Shown here: positions 16,148 through 25,015 of the stretch, piece after piece
Layout of the letters: every line of letters begins with the position of its first letter
How positions within the stretch are numbered: the stretch's first letter is position 1
Origin: an uncultured Spirochaetaceae bacterium
Lineage (GTDB): Bacteria; Spirochaetota; Spirochaetia; Sphaerochaetales; Sphaerochaetaceae
Reading direction: 5' to 3'
DNA: 64,000 bases
Assembly (NCBI GenBank): GCA_944390725.1
Contig: CALXQU010000009.1
Location: forward strand, 1-64,000
Notes under the pieces: model-generated
What the model was told of the DNA's origin: nothing
The model's database searches: none
Seen by the model: the letters and a program-made list of their open reading frames with translations, nothing else
Translations under genes and position numbers: made by a program

Positions 16148-16484
16148 CAACGATTTCATCACAATCCAGGGGACAATCTCTGGCAAGGACCTTAGGTTCC
16201 TCAAGAAGCATTTCGGAGAAAGCCTTACTGTCAAATATGACGATGACATTGTCGATTTCCACGATGCAGATTGGTTCAAGGAAGTGGAGCCGGAGCTTAC
16301 CCCTGCTTCCAATCTTGCATTCTACCGTAAGCTTATGAAGATGACACAGGCAGAGCTTGGCGAGAAGCTCGGCATCAGCAAGCAGGTGATTTCCGACATG
16401 GAGCATGAGCGGAGATCAATCAGCAAGGCTATGGCAAAGGAACTTTCAAAGATCTTCGATGTGAGTGTAGAACGCTTCATCTGA
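16119..16484 (+). CDS. XRE-family antitoxin, now orphaned
   Basis: A 121-residue protein with a helix-turn-helix in its C-terminal half (YRKLMKMTQAELGEKLGISKQVISDMEHERRSISKAMAKEL), as in HigA-type antitoxins encoded after RelE-like toxins. The first part (MLVVVNQPHIND) overlaps the wrecked toxin in another frame, so a later start is possible. With its toxin inactivated it may remain as a stand-alone repressor. Confidence 0.75.
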   Translation: MLVVVNQPHINDFITIQGTISGKDLRFLKKHFGESLTVKYDDDIVDFHDADWFKEVEPELTPASNLAFYRKLMKMTQAELGEKLGISKQVISDMEHERRSISKAMAKELSKIFDVSVERFI

Positions 16485-16849
16485 GATTATGTGGTATTAC
16501 GCCTAAGGCATCCTTGGGATTTATATCGGAGAGCATCTCCTTTTCTTGCAGAATATTACCATCGGATAATCGAATAAATCAGGATCTCGGATGGGTAGAA
16601 GCAAGGAGCAGGCAGGGAATGTATTCCCTTTCATCATTCACCCTGAGGATCAGTCTTTTCGCTTTCTGATATGCCTTGTCTGTCATATTGATATGATAAA
16701 TCCGATATAGGAATAGTCAGTATTCATTTCTACGACACCGACGCGGCCCCCATTCCGGGCTTCTAAGCAGAAAGATTCCTCACATTTTCGGGAATCGGAA
16801 CCTGTATGAAGGAATGGCGATGAACTGGATCGATGGGAAGAATCTGCCA
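16485..16849. other. Intergenic debris between two toxin-antitoxin loci
   Basis: No supported gene. A 35-codon minus-strand frame (begins MTDKAYQKAKRLILRVNDE) looks like a fragment of something once longer but cannot be assigned. The rest shows no strong repeats or signals. Confidence 0.4.
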
Positions 16850-17263
16850 TCACGGGCTGGCAGCAATTTCTGAATCCAGGAATTCCCTTGCTGTCATTAT
16901 CCATTCATGGAAAGGGAAGTGCTTTGTGTTGCCTGTTATGAGAACATAATCATCGGATGAAAGAACAGCTTCGAGAAATGGGAGATCCTTCTCGTCTGGC
17001 AGCCTTATATCCGTCTGTATCGGCTCTGCTTCGATTGCCTTGCGTTTGATTTCTTCTATCAGTACCGATACGCTTTCCTCTGGGGGGAATCCGAATTTCC
17101 TGCGCCTAAGGACCTCTTCATATTCGCTTATTATCCTATCCGTGATAACCGGTAAGGCATTTCCCTTCAGCATCAGCTTCACTACCTGGACTGTAGCGCT
17201 ATCATAATGGCTTGCAAGCAAGGCTGATACAAGGACATTGGTGTCTATGATGATTTTCCGCAT
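16850..17263 (-). CDS. PIN-domain toxin (COG1569 type)
   Basis: A 137-residue PIN ribonuclease. IIIDTNVLVSALL at the N-terminus carries the first catalytic Asp, SEYEEVLRRRKF an acidic residue near position 46, and the C-terminal part LPDEKDLPFLEAVLSSDDYVLITGNTKHF the remaining acidic residues. PIN toxins cleave RNA. Its start overlaps the antitoxin stop by one base (TGATG), so the pair is co-translated. Confidence 0.85.
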   Translation of the reverse strand: MRKIIIDTNVLVSALLASHYDSATVQVVKLMLKGNALPVITDRIISEYEEVLRRRKFGFPPEESVSVLIEEIKRKAIEAEPIQTDIRLPDEKDLPFLEAVLSSDDYVLITGNTKHFPFHEWIMTAREFLDSEIAASP

Positions 17264-17544
17264 CAGTCGCCGATTCCTTCCCTTGTGAGCCTTATCTCCT
17301 CGTTGATCTCATCAAGGCTCATATCCTGCATTCCGTTCCTTTTCGCAGCAGCACGCAGTGCTGTGAAAGCGTCCAATCCCTTGTTATCAGAGCGGATTTC
17401 AAATGGGATTTTCCTTTCTCTGACAACAGCTTTTGCGAATATATTTATGGCTGTAGTCGAAGACATTCCGAAATCCTCGCAAATTGAATCAAAGTCTTTC
17501 TTAAGATTGCTATCCATTCTGATGCTGTATGTAGTCTGAGCCAT
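17263..17544 (-). CDS. RelB/DinJ-type antitoxin paired with the PIN toxin
   Basis: A 93-residue antitoxin. The N-terminal ribbon-helix-helix is TTYSIRMDSNLKKDFDSICEDFGMSSTTAINIFAKAVVRERKIPF, the RelB/DinJ signature, and the charged C-terminal tail (MSLDEINEEIRLTREG) would bind the toxin. The gene lies upstream of and overlaps the PIN gene. The RelB-with-PIN combination is a known mix-and-match pairing. Confidence 0.85.
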   Translation of the reverse strand: MAQTTYSIRMDSNLKKDFDSICEDFGMSSTTAINIFAKAVVRERKIPFEIRSDNKGLDAFTALRAAAKRNGMQDMSLDEINEEIRLTREGIGD

Positions 17545-17827
17545 TTTATATTCTCCTATATCAATAAATACTATTACATCTTAAATAAAAATCAATAAAT
17601 CTTCCTTGCCTTCGGGAATCTTCATCCCAATGGCGGAAATGGATAAGAAGTCCCGGAATAACGGACAATGCTGCCTACCCGAATGGATGCAATGCGGAAA
17701 TCGCATCCTTCCCGACCCGCAGAATCCGCACCGACGCTCGATTTCCTGCGGATTTTGTTTGACAAATGGATATCGGTGTGGTTTTATCGGATTGTGGTGG
17801 TTGAAGCGATGAATCTATGCAGAAGGT
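17545..17827. other. Intergenic region before the LacI operators
   Basis: The composition changes here from the AT-rich region to the GC-richer core. No gene is supported; short frames at 17606-17910 read through GC-rich repeats and the operators. Confidence 0.35.
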
Positions 17828-17889
17828 ATGATAAACGTTTGCATATTTCGGTCTATGTTCTTTGGACGGTATATGCAAACGTTTGCATA
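17828..17889 (+). promoter_or_regulatory. Two LacI-type operators
   Basis: A perfect 18-bp palindrome (TATGCAAAC|GTTTGCATA, 17872-17889) has the CG centre typical of LacI/CcpA-family sites and ends 13 bases before the lacI-type start codon. A weaker copy (ataaacgtttgcatat, about 17831-17846) is centred 44 bp upstream. The gene downstream is the likely ligand-controlled autorepressor of the operon. Confidence 0.75.
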
Positions 17890-17902
17890 CAGGAGGTGCT
17901 GC

Positions 17903-18916
17903 ATGTCTAGGTTCGTTACGCTCAAGGATGTCGCGGAAAGGGCAGGGACCACTATCGGCACGGTCAGCTATGTCCTCAATGACCGCAAGGGAAGGTACAT
18001 AAGCCAGGAGCTAAGGGCCAAGGTGCTGGCCGCGGCGGAGGAGCTGAACTACATAAAGTGCAATGGCGCATCCTCGCTAAAGGGGATGGACCGCAGGCTG
18101 ATAGGCATCCTCATCCCCCAGTATGAGAACCAGTTCTTCACGAGGATCTGCGTCGCGGCGGAGGAGGTCTTCGCCAGCCATGGCTATGACCTCATCATCT
18201 GCGATACGTTCGACAATCCCGAGAGGGAGAAGGGCATCATCCACCGCCTCCTTTCGCAGCGTGTCGACGGGCTCATAGTCACCCCGAGCCTCAAGGGCTC
18301 AGAGAATACGAGGATCGTCCGCGATGTCGGGCTCAACATGGTCGTCGTCGACAGGCCCCTGGAGGGATTCGATGGCTACTACTGGGTAACGGCCGACAAC
18401 TACGGATGCGGCTATGCAGGCGGCATGGACCTCTATCGCCATGGGCACAGGTCGCTTATCTATATCGGCTGGGCATCGGGGATCTCCGAGCTCGAGTCCA
18501 GGGAGCGCGGCTTCCGGGATGCCTGCAGCGGGTGCGAGGTCTTCACGTACAACGCCGGATTCTCCGCGAAGTCCGGCTATGAGACGACGATGAGGGCCGT
18601 GAAGGAGCATCCGGAGGCGACTGCTGTCTTCTTCGGCTTCAATGTGCAGGCCCAGGGCGGCGTCAATGTCTTCAGGGACCTCGGACTCAGGATAGGGGAG
18701 GATATCTCCGTGAGCCTGATCGGGTCTCCCGAGTGGTCATATACAGGCAACAACGATTTCACCCATGTCCATATGGGTGACTATGAGATCGGCAAGAAGG
18801 CCGCAGGCATACTCTTCGACCTCATAAGGGGGAAGGAAGTCCCCTCCAAGCGTGTGATACAGGAATGCACCCTCATCGGGGGTACATCCGTGAAAAATAT
18901 AGGAGGTATAGAATGA
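17903..18916 (+). CDS. LacI-family transcriptional regulator
   Basis: A 337-residue LacI-type repressor. The N-terminal helix-turn-helix is VTLKDVAERAGTTIGTVSYVLND, followed by a hinge and a periplasmic-binding-like ligand domain (RLIGILIPQYENQFFTRI onward). I start at ATG 17903, nine bases after AGGAGG, rather than at earlier in-frame ATGs that would cross the operator. The stop overlaps the tctC-like start (ATGA), so the regulator heads the transport operon that it presumably controls in response to the transported acid or sugar. Confidence 0.92.
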   Translation: MSRFVTLKDVAERAGTTIGTVSYVLNDRKGRYISQELRAKVLAAAEELNYIKCNGASSLKGMDRRLIGILIPQYENQFFTRICVAAEEVFASHGYDLIICDTFDNPEREKGIIHRLLSQRVDGLIVTPSLKGSENTRIVRDVGLNMVVVDRPLEGFDGYYWVTADNYGCGYAGGMDLYRHGHRSLIYIGWASGISELESRERGFRDACSGCEVFTYNAGFSAKSGYETTMRAVKEHPEATAVFFGFNVQAQGGVNVFRDLGLRIGEDISVSLIGSPEWSYTGNNDFTHVHMGDYEIGKKAAGILFDLIRGKEVPSKRVIQECTLIGGTSVKNIGGIE

Positions 18917-19926
18917 AGAAGCTTCTATCGATTCTACTGGTTCTTGCTCTCGTCGCTTCCACATCCCTGTTCGCGCAGGGTGCTTCGGAAGACAACTATC
19001 CAAGCAAGAATATCAACCTGACGGTCCCATATGGCGCAGGCGGAACGACTGACCTCACGGCCAGGGCTCTCGCCAATGCGATGGGCAGGGATCTCGGAGT
19101 GACCATCAACGTCGTCAATACAGCCGGAGCCGGCGGCAGCGCTGGTACGCTCATCGTCCAGAACGCTCCTGTCGATGGCTATTCCCTGCTTGCGAATGGA
19201 ATGCTCTCCTTCGTGACGCTGCCTATCAACGGCTATACCGACAAGACATTCCGCGACTGGGATGTATGGGTAGCCACATATGCTCCTAACGTAGTCGTCG
19301 TACCTGCCGATTCCCCGTACAACACGATCCAGGACCTGATCGAGGCCATGAGGGCCAACCCGGGCCAGATCACGATCGGAACAGCCGGCATCGGATCAGG
19401 CGGACACTTCGGTGCCGAGGTCCTCAAGCAGGTTGCCGGAGCTGACTACAAGCACATCACATACGCTGGCGGCGGCCCGGCTTTCACGGCTATCCTCTCC
19501 GGCGAGGTCGATGTCTGCACCCAGCTTCTCGCCGAGAACAAGGATGCTATCATCAGCGGTGACCTGAAGGCGCTCTGCACGCTTGCTGACGAGCCTATCA
19601 CGATCGCTGAGGGCGTAACGATCCCGTCGATCAAGGAAGCTTACCCGGAAGCAGAGCCTTGGCTCCCGATGGGCGAGGTCACAGGCATCCTCATCCCGAA
19701 GGGACTCGATGAGGCCAAGCTCCAGAAGATCGACCATGCATTCGATGTCGCTATCCAGGACCAGGAATTCATCGATTTCTGCGCCCTCAGGAGCTTCGAC
19801 ATCACACCGTATGGCAGGGCAGAGAGCCAGGCTTATCTTGAGGATTTCGCTTCAAGGGTCTGCTGGATGCTCTATGATGCCGGCGCTGCTCCGATCAGCC
19901 CGGACGAATTCGGCATAGAGAGGTAA
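18913..19926 (+). CDS. Tripartite tricarboxylate transporter substrate-binding protein (TctC family)
   Basis: A 337-residue periplasmic binding protein. The signal peptide is MKKLLSILLVLALVASTSLFA, with QGASED following, and no lipobox Cys. The mature part has the family hallmark VPYGAGGTTDLTARALA near residue 45, with GTAGIGSGGHFGAEVL near 160. It captures a carboxylate-type solute for the TctA/TctB membrane unit downstream. The start at ATG 18913 follows AGGAGGTATAGA. The hairpin after the gene may let it be expressed more strongly than the membrane genes. Confidence 0.92.
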   Translation: MKKLLSILLVLALVASTSLFAQGASEDNYPSKNINLTVPYGAGGTTDLTARALANAMGRDLGVTINVVNTAGAGGSAGTLIVQNAPVDGYSLLANGMLSFVTLPINGYTDKTFRDWDVWVATYAPNVVVVPADSPYNTIQDLIEAMRANPGQITIGTAGIGSGGHFGAEVLKQVAGADYKHITYAGGGPAFTAILSGEVDVCTQLLAENKDAIISGDLKALCTLADEPITIAEGVTIPSIKEAYPEAEPWLPMGEVTGILIPKGLDEAKLQKIDHAFDVAIQDQEFIDFCALRSFDITPYGRAESQAYLEDFASRVCWMLYDAGAAPISPDEFGIER

Positions 19927-19938
19927 TCGGAATTATCG

Positions 19939-19962
19939 GGAGCCTCCCCTCGAGGAGGCTCC
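19939..19962 (+). terminator. Attenuator hairpin between tctC- and tctB-like genes
   Basis: GGAGCCTCC (19939-19947) and GGAGGCTCC (19954-19962) form a strong stem with a short loop, followed by a weak T-rich stretch. It is placed to trim transcription after the binding-protein gene or to stabilise its mRNA. Confidence 0.65.
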
Positions 19963-19979
19963 TTCTTGAGGTATAGTCT

Positions 19980-20492
19980 ATGGAAAGCAAAACAAAAGAG
20001 ATGATCTTCTCGCTTGTGCTCATGGTCTTCGGCGTCTATGTCGCCATCGAGGGGTATATGATCTTCCTCAGAGCCGCAAGCGCACCGTATTTCATCACTG
20101 AATTCACGGTCTCACCCGGATTCGTCCCCGTCATCCTGGGTGTAGCCCTTGTCTTCTTCAGCATCCTCCACTTCATTTCCTGCATAAGGGAAGAGGGGAA
20201 GAAGCCCGGAGAGGTCATCAAGGAACACTTTGCCGAGGCAGCTGCCTGGGTGAAGGCAAACAAGAGAAACGTCGACATCGCATTCACGATCGGTGCCGTC
20301 ATCATAATGGGAATATACACATACGTCCTTATGGAGCTCCTTCCGTTCTGGGCGGCTACGCTGATCTTCCTCCTTGCCATCTTCTTCTATCTGAGGACGG
20401 ACAAGTGGTGGAAGAATATCCTCGTGGCCGTATTGGGCGTCATCGCAATCGTCCTGGTATTCCAGTACTGCTTCAACGCTGCATTGCCATAA
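19980..20492 (+). CDS. Tripartite tricarboxylate transporter small membrane subunit (TctB)
   Basis: A 170-residue membrane protein with four predicted helices (about residues 8-28, 45-62, 98-116 and 122-168), the normal size and layout of TctB. It assembles with the large TctA subunit. It is encoded 14 bases before the tctA-like gene, within the same operon. Confidence 0.87.
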   Translation: MESKTKEMIFSLVLMVFGVYVAIEGYMIFLRAASAPYFITEFTVSPGFVPVILGVALVFFSILHFISCIREEGKKPGEVIKEHFAEAAAWVKANKRNVDIAFTIGAVIIMGIYTYVLMELLPFWAATLIFLLAIFFYLRTDKWWKNILVAVLGVIAIVLVFQYCFNAALP

Positions 20493-20505
20493 GGAGGAAG
20501 ACGGT

Positions 20506-22008
20506 ATGGCTTTAGAATATATCGGAATAGCGTTCATGACGGCCCTCCAGCCGCTGAACCTGCTTGTCCTTGTCCTGTCTACGCTCGTAGGCCTCGTGAT
20601 GGGCGTCCTTCCCGGACTCTCCGCGACGATGGCTATCGCGCTCCTGACAGGCCTTACATACAACTTCCCGACACAGACAGCGATCATCTCGCTCCTTGCC
20701 ATCTATGTCGGCGCAATCTCCGGAGGCTGCCAGTCGGCTATCCTCCTCAACATCCCGGGCACTCCCGCTTCCGCCGCCACTGCGCTTGACGGCCATCCGA
20801 TGGCGCTGCAGGGGAAGGGCGGACTCGCGATCTTCATCGCCACGACGGTAAGCTGCCTTGGTACGCTCATCAGCGTCGTTTTCGTCCTTACGCTCACTCC
20901 GCTCCTCACGTCGCTTGCCCTCAAGTTCACGAGCTGGGAGTTCTTCCTGCTCTCGATCTTCGGCATCCTCATCTGCGGCACGATCACTGCGCAGGCCAGC
21001 CCTGTCAAGGGATGGATCAGCGGAATCCTCGGCCTTATCGTCGCCATGGTCGGCCTCGATACCGTCGACACGATTGCCCGCTTCAGCTACGGCAACGTCA
21101 ACCTCATGTCCGGCATCCAGCTGATTCCTGTCATGATCGGCCTCTTCGGCTTCCCCGAGATCGTCAGGGCATTCAAGAGGCATAGCGACGACCAGGTGAC
21201 GAAGGCTTCCAAGTTCGAGATGAAGCAGGGATTCTCCCTCATCTTCCGCAACTTCGGCAACGTCCTCAGGAGCGCATGCATCGGCGTCGGTGTCGGCATC
21301 ATCCCGGGTGTCGGAGAGGATACGGGCGGCTGGCTTTCCTACTGGGCTACCAGGAGCCTCGCTCCAGCGGATGAGAAGGATTCATTCGGCAAGGGCAACC
21401 CCAAGGGCATCATCTCTACGGAGACGGGAAACAACTCCTGCATCGGCGGAGCCATCATCCCTGTCCTCTCGCTTGCGGTCCCTGGAAGCGCGCCTGCGGC
21501 AGTACTGCTGGCAGCCTTCCTCATGCATGGCTACAGGCCGGGTCCGCTTCTCATGACGGAGTCCCCAGACTTCCTCTATAACGTCTGCATCTATCTTGCA
21601 TTCGCATCGGTTGCCATGTGGCTTATCGCGCTTGGCCTTTCGAAGCTGACCGTGCGTCTCCTCGGCGTCAACAAGAAGTACCTGATGCCGATCGTCTATG
21701 CGCTCTGCGTAATCGGATCGTATCTGATCAACTACAACCTGTTCGACGTCAAGGTCATGTTCGTGTTCGGACTCCTGGGTATCGTGCTCACAAGCATGAA
21801 CTTCCCGGCGGCACCGTTCCTTCTGGGCGTCATCCTCGGACCGATGCTCGATTCGAACCTGCGCCGTGCGCTGCGTCTTTCCGACGGTTCGTTCCTGCCG
21901 ATGTTCCAGCGCCCGATCTGCCTTTTCTTCCTGGCGTTCATCATCTTGCTTATCCTTGCGCAGCTTGGCGTGTTCAAGGTACTGAAGGGGAAGAAACTTG
22001 CAGACTGA
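20506..22008 (+). CDS. Tripartite tricarboxylate transporter large membrane subunit (TctA)
   Basis: A 500-residue, many-helix permease of the TctA family. The conserved segments VLPGLSATMAIALL near residue 38 and AILLNIPGTPASAATALDGHPMA near 80 are present, and GVGVGIIPGVGEDTGGW near 262. It carries out sodium- or proton-driven uptake of the solute delivered by the binding protein. AAGGAGG precedes ATG 20506. Confidence 0.93.
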   Translation: MALEYIGIAFMTALQPLNLLVLVLSTLVGLVMGVLPGLSATMAIALLTGLTYNFPTQTAIISLLAIYVGAISGGCQSAILLNIPGTPASAATALDGHPMALQGKGGLAIFIATTVSCLGTLISVVFVLTLTPLLTSLALKFTSWEFFLLSIFGILICGTITAQASPVKGWISGILGLIVAMVGLDTVDTIARFSYGNVNLMSGIQLIPVMIGLFGFPEIVRAFKRHSDDQVTKASKFEMKQGFSLIFRNFGNVLRSACIGVGVGIIPGVGEDTGGWLSYWATRSLAPADEKDSFGKGNPKGIISTETGNNSCIGGAIIPVLSLAVPGSAPAAVLLAAFLMHGYRPGPLLMTESPDFLYNVCIYLAFASVAMWLIALGLSKLTVRLLGVNKKYLMPIVYALCVIGSYLINYNLFDVKVMFVFGLLGIVLTSMNFPAAPFLLGVILGPMLDSNLRRALRLSDGSFLPMFQRPICLFFLAFIILLILAQLGVFKVLKGKKLAD

Positions 22009-23089
22009 TAAGATGGATGGGATGAACTACGCTCCTGTCTTCCAGGGCAGCGCCGTCAAGGTCGTGAAGCCTGGGGAGTTCAGGTTCTCCGTAATCGGCC
22101 TCGACCATGGCCATATATATGCCATGGTCAACGGGCTGATCGAGGCAGGAGCCGAGGTCGTGGCCGTGGCTGACAGCGATGCAGCCAGGGCCGAGGACTT
22201 CTGCAGGAGGTATCCTGGAGCTGTTGTCAGCACTGAGGACGATATCCTCGCCGACAGCAGCATCCAGCTGATAGCGAGCGCTATACGCCCCGATAAGAGG
22301 GCGGCCCTGGGCATCAGGGCGATGGAGAGCGGCAAGCACTATTTCTGCGACAAGCCAGGCATGCTGCGGATGGAGGATATCCAGAAGGTACGCGAGGTGT
22401 GCATGGCCACGGGCAGGAAGTACATGGTCTACTTCGGCGAGAGGGTCCATGTGGAGGCCGCGGTCTACGTGCAGGACATGATCGACAAGGGGCTCCTTGG
22501 CGATATCGTGACGATAACGATACTCGCGCCGCACAGGCTCAACGCGCCGACGCGCCCTGGCTGGTTCTTCGATCCCGAGCGGAACGGCGGTATCCTCAAT
22601 GATATCGGCTCGCATCAGGTCGAGCAGCTCCTGACATACACGCACTCGGGGAAAGCCGAGGTCAGGTACAGCGCGGCCGGCAATATGCACACCCCGGACC
22701 ATCCGTCATTCCAGGATTTCGGGGAGGCCGTGATCGATACCGAGAGCGGTGCATCCTGCTATGTCAGGGTCGACTGGTTCACGCCTGACGGGCTCGGTGC
22801 CTGGGGCGATGGAAGGGTATTCATCGTCGGTACCAAGGCTACATGCGAGATACGCAAGTACGTCAATGTCGCTACCGAGCGGAGCGGAGACCATGTCTTC
22901 TTCACGGACAACGAGGGTGAGCACCATTACCAGGTGACAGGCAAGGTCGGCTTCACGTTCTTCGGGCAGTTCATCAGGGACTGCATAGACGGGACGGATA
23001 CGGCCATGACCGAGGAGCATGTGCTTGAGAGCATGCGGCTCGCCATCGATGCCTCGGAGAAGGCGCGGATACTTGGAGGTTTACGCTGA
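21998..23089 (+). CDS. Gfo/Idh/MocA-family NAD(P)-dependent oxidoreductase (first copy)
   Basis: A 363-residue sugar or cyclitol dehydrogenase. The nucleotide-binding fold starts at about residue 26 (FSVIGLDHGHIYAMVNGLIEAG) and the catalytic-site Lys lies in HYFCDKPGMLR near residue 118. The C-terminal part has the substrate-domain motif GGILNDIGSHQVEQLL near 197. The start may be TTG 21998 (AAGGGG seven bases upstream) or ATG 22013; both overlap or abut the tctA stop. The GLDHGH variant in place of the usual GxGxxG is unusual. With the second dehydrogenase it probably acts on the imported substrate. Confidence 0.85.
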   Translation: MQTDKMDGMNYAPVFQGSAVKVVKPGEFRFSVIGLDHGHIYAMVNGLIEAGAEVVAVADSDAARAEDFCRRYPGAVVSTEDDILADSSIQLIASAIRPDKRAALGIRAMESGKHYFCDKPGMLRMEDIQKVREVCMATGRKYMVYFGERVHVEAAVYVQDMIDKGLLGDIVTITILAPHRLNAPTRPGWFFDPERNGGILNDIGSHQVEQLLTYTHSGKAEVRYSAAGNMHTPDHPSFQDFGEAVIDTESGASCYVRVDWFTPDGLGAWGDGRVFIVGTKATCEIRKYVNVATERSGDHVFFTDNEGEHHYQVTGKVGFTFFGQFIRDCIDGTDTAMTEEHVLESMRLAIDASEKARILGGLR

Positions 23090-24138
23090 TGGGAAGGAAG
23101 TACGGAATCGGTATAGTAGGCACAGGCGCTATCGCCAGGGTCCATGCGGCAGCTGCTGCTTCAATCGATGAAGCTGAGCTCGTGGCATGCTATGACCTCA
23201 ACGGGGAGCGCTCTGATGCCTTCGCAGCGGAGTACGGCATAAGGAGCTACCACACGATAGAGGAGTTCCTTGCCGATCCGGAGGTGGAGATCGTCACGGT
23301 CACGACGCCTTCAGGCGCCCATCTAGAGCCGGCGCTTGCCGCGATCGGTGCCGGCAAGAAGGCCGTCATCGTCGAGAAGCCGCTGGAGATCACGACGGAG
23401 AGATGCGAGCGGATGATAAGCTGCGCGAAGGAGAAGGGCGTCCTTCTCACGGGCGTCTTCCAGTCGAGGTTCCATGAGGCCCCGCGCCTGATCAAGAAGG
23501 CTCTTGACGAGGGGAGGTTCGGCAAGATCTCCCTCATCGATGCCCAGATCAAGTGGTACAGGACGCAGGATTACTATGACTCCGTAGGCTGGCACGGGAC
23601 CTGGAAGATGGATGGCGGCGGTGCCCTGATGAACCAGGGAATCCATGCCATCGACCTGCTGAGGTGGTTCGGCGGGGATGTGGAGAGGGTAGCCTCACTC
23701 TGCAGGACCATCGGCCACGAGAGGATCGAGGTCGAGGATACCGCAGGTGCCGTGATTGAGTTCAAGTCAGGCGCTGTCGGCATCATCGAAGGCACTACCG
23801 CTGCCTATCCCGGATTCCTCAAGAGGGTAGAGATCTGCGGTACGGACGGGTCTGTCATCCTCGAGGAGGAGAGCCTCAAGTTCTGGCATTTCCGCAATGA
23901 GACCGAGGAGGATGAGGAGATCAGGAAGAAGTATGCTGACTTCACCTCCACCGGCGGTGGCGCGTCAGATCCGAAGGCTATCGGGTTCCATGGCCATGCG
24001 TTGGCCTTCAGGAATACGATCGAGGCCCTCGAGACCGGCAGGGAGCCTGAGATAACAGGCGAGGAAGCCAAGAAGGCGATTGCCCTTATCGAGGCGATCT
24101 ACCGCAGCTCCCGCGAAGGCGGCTGGGCAGAGCTGTGA
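23089..24138 (+). CDS. Gfo/Idh/MocA-family NAD(P)-dependent oxidoreductase (second copy)
   Basis: A 349-residue dehydrogenase with a standard nucleotide-binding loop (GIGIVGTGAIARVHAAAA) at the N-terminus, EKPLEITTE near residue 97 (catalytic Lys) and GGGALMNQGIHAIDLLRWFGG near residue 176. The ATG overlaps the previous stop by one base. Two dehydrogenases of this family in tandem often work on one carbon skeleton in consecutive oxidation and reduction steps. The substrate is not evident. Confidence 0.9.
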   Translation: MGRKYGIGIVGTGAIARVHAAAAASIDEAELVACYDLNGERSDAFAAEYGIRSYHTIEEFLADPEVEIVTVTTPSGAHLEPALAAIGAGKKAVIVEKPLEITTERCERMISCAKEKGVLLTGVFQSRFHEAPRLIKKALDEGRFGKISLIDAQIKWYRTQDYYDSVGWHGTWKMDGGGALMNQGIHAIDLLRWFGGDVERVASLCRTIGHERIEVEDTAGAVIEFKSGAVGIIEGTTAAYPGFLKRVEICGTDGSVILEEESLKFWHFRNETEEDEEIRKKYADFTSTGGGASDPKAIGFHGHALAFRNTIEALETGREPEITGEEAKKAIALIEAIYRSSREGGWAEL

Positions 24139-24899
24139 GATACGGCTTCTGCACGGGATTCGCCACAGAGCCCCTCTTCAGCTTCGATGAGGGGCTCATA
24201 AGCGCGGTGATGCAGTGCGGCTATGATTATGCGGAGCTTCCGCTCTATGCGGTGGAGGCCCTGCCTGAGGCCGCATTCGCATCCTTCTGCGGCAGCGGAT
24301 TCAGGTCCCCGGTGTCATGCAATCTGGTGCCGGGCCATCTGAATCTCTATGCATCTCCTGATGATGCGCTTGAAGCATATTTCCGGCATGCCCTCAGCCG
24401 CGCCCGCATGATCGGCAACGGCTTCGTCATATTCGGAAGCGGGGCTGCCCGCACGTATCCCGGGTCCATGGGGAAGGATGAGGCGTTCTCCCGCCTTGTC
24501 TCGGTCTCTCGGCGCATCATCGTGCCTATTGCGTCCGGTAATGGCATCACGGTGCTTGTCGAGCCCCTCAGGCGCGGTGAGTGCAATATCATAAACACGG
24601 TGGAGGAGGGAGCAGGTCTCTGCGAGGCGGTCGATGATCCGTCATTCTCCCTTATGGCCGATATCTACCATATGGAATCGAATGGGGAACCCCTGGATGA
24701 GCTGAGGGAGTTCTTCCCGCAGATCCGGCATGTGCATATAGCGGAGCAGGGCAGGAAGCTTCCCGCCGATGGCTTCTCCCCCTATATCTCCGCTGCCCTC
24801 GATATCCTCCGTATCCTTGGCTATTCCGGCGCCATATCCTATGAGACTGAGGATGGCAATAAGGCTGCTGCGCTTGCGCTCCTCTGGTCGCGTATCTGA
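24135..24899 (+). CDS. TIM-barrel sugar isomerase/epimerase-like protein
   Basis: A 254-residue protein of the xylose-isomerase-like (AP_endonuc_2) barrel family. Candidate metal ligands are Glu in VLVEPLRRGECNII near residue 142, MADIYHMESNGEP near 178, the His pair in IRHVHIAEQGR near 200, and Glu in ISYETED near 238. It starts at GTG 24135, overlapping the previous stop. As the last gene of the LacI/TTT operon it probably isomerises the intermediate made by the dehydrogenases. Confidence 0.85.
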   Translation: MRYGFCTGFATEPLFSFDEGLISAVMQCGYDYAELPLYAVEALPEAAFASFCGSGFRSPVSCNLVPGHLNLYASPDDALEAYFRHALSRARMIGNGFVIFGSGAARTYPGSMGKDEAFSRLVSVSRRIIVPIASGNGITVLVEPLRRGECNIINTVEEGAGLCEAVDDPSFSLMADIYHMESNGEPLDELREFFPQIRHVHIAEQGRKLPADGFSPYISAALDILRILGYSGAISYETEDGNKAAALALLWSRI

Positions 24900-24926
24900 T
24901 CCTGCGGTCCAGCTGATAAGGCCGAA

Positions 24927-24991
24927 TTAACAGATTACTAACACATTCCTCCCTAATGGCGTGTTTACACGGAATTAACTCCTAATTTACA
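24927..24991 (+). promoter_or_regulatory. Pho-box-like direct repeats upstream of the phosphate transporter
   Basis: Hexamers close to TT(A/T)ACA recur with five-base spacers, an 11-bp period: TTAACA (24927), CTAACA (24938), then TTTACA (24964), TTAACT (24975) and TTTACA (24986). This matches the layout of PhoP/PhoB-type response-regulator sites in other bacteria and sits immediately ahead of a phosphate transporter gene. It may also cover the promoter. Confidence 0.6.
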
Positions 24992-25015
24992 GTTTATGGG
25001 GAGGATGGCTTCGGA

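Noticed and set aside
16683-16904. Minus-strand frame overlapping the PIN toxin end
   Set aside because: It overlaps the clear PIN gene and has no family resemblance; gene debris is more likely.
20512-21183. Long minus-strand open frame inside the tctA-like gene
   Set aside because: It is a shadow of GC-rich codon bias, with a charged low-complexity translation (for example EDREQEELPARELEGKRREER); the plus-strand membrane protein is certain.
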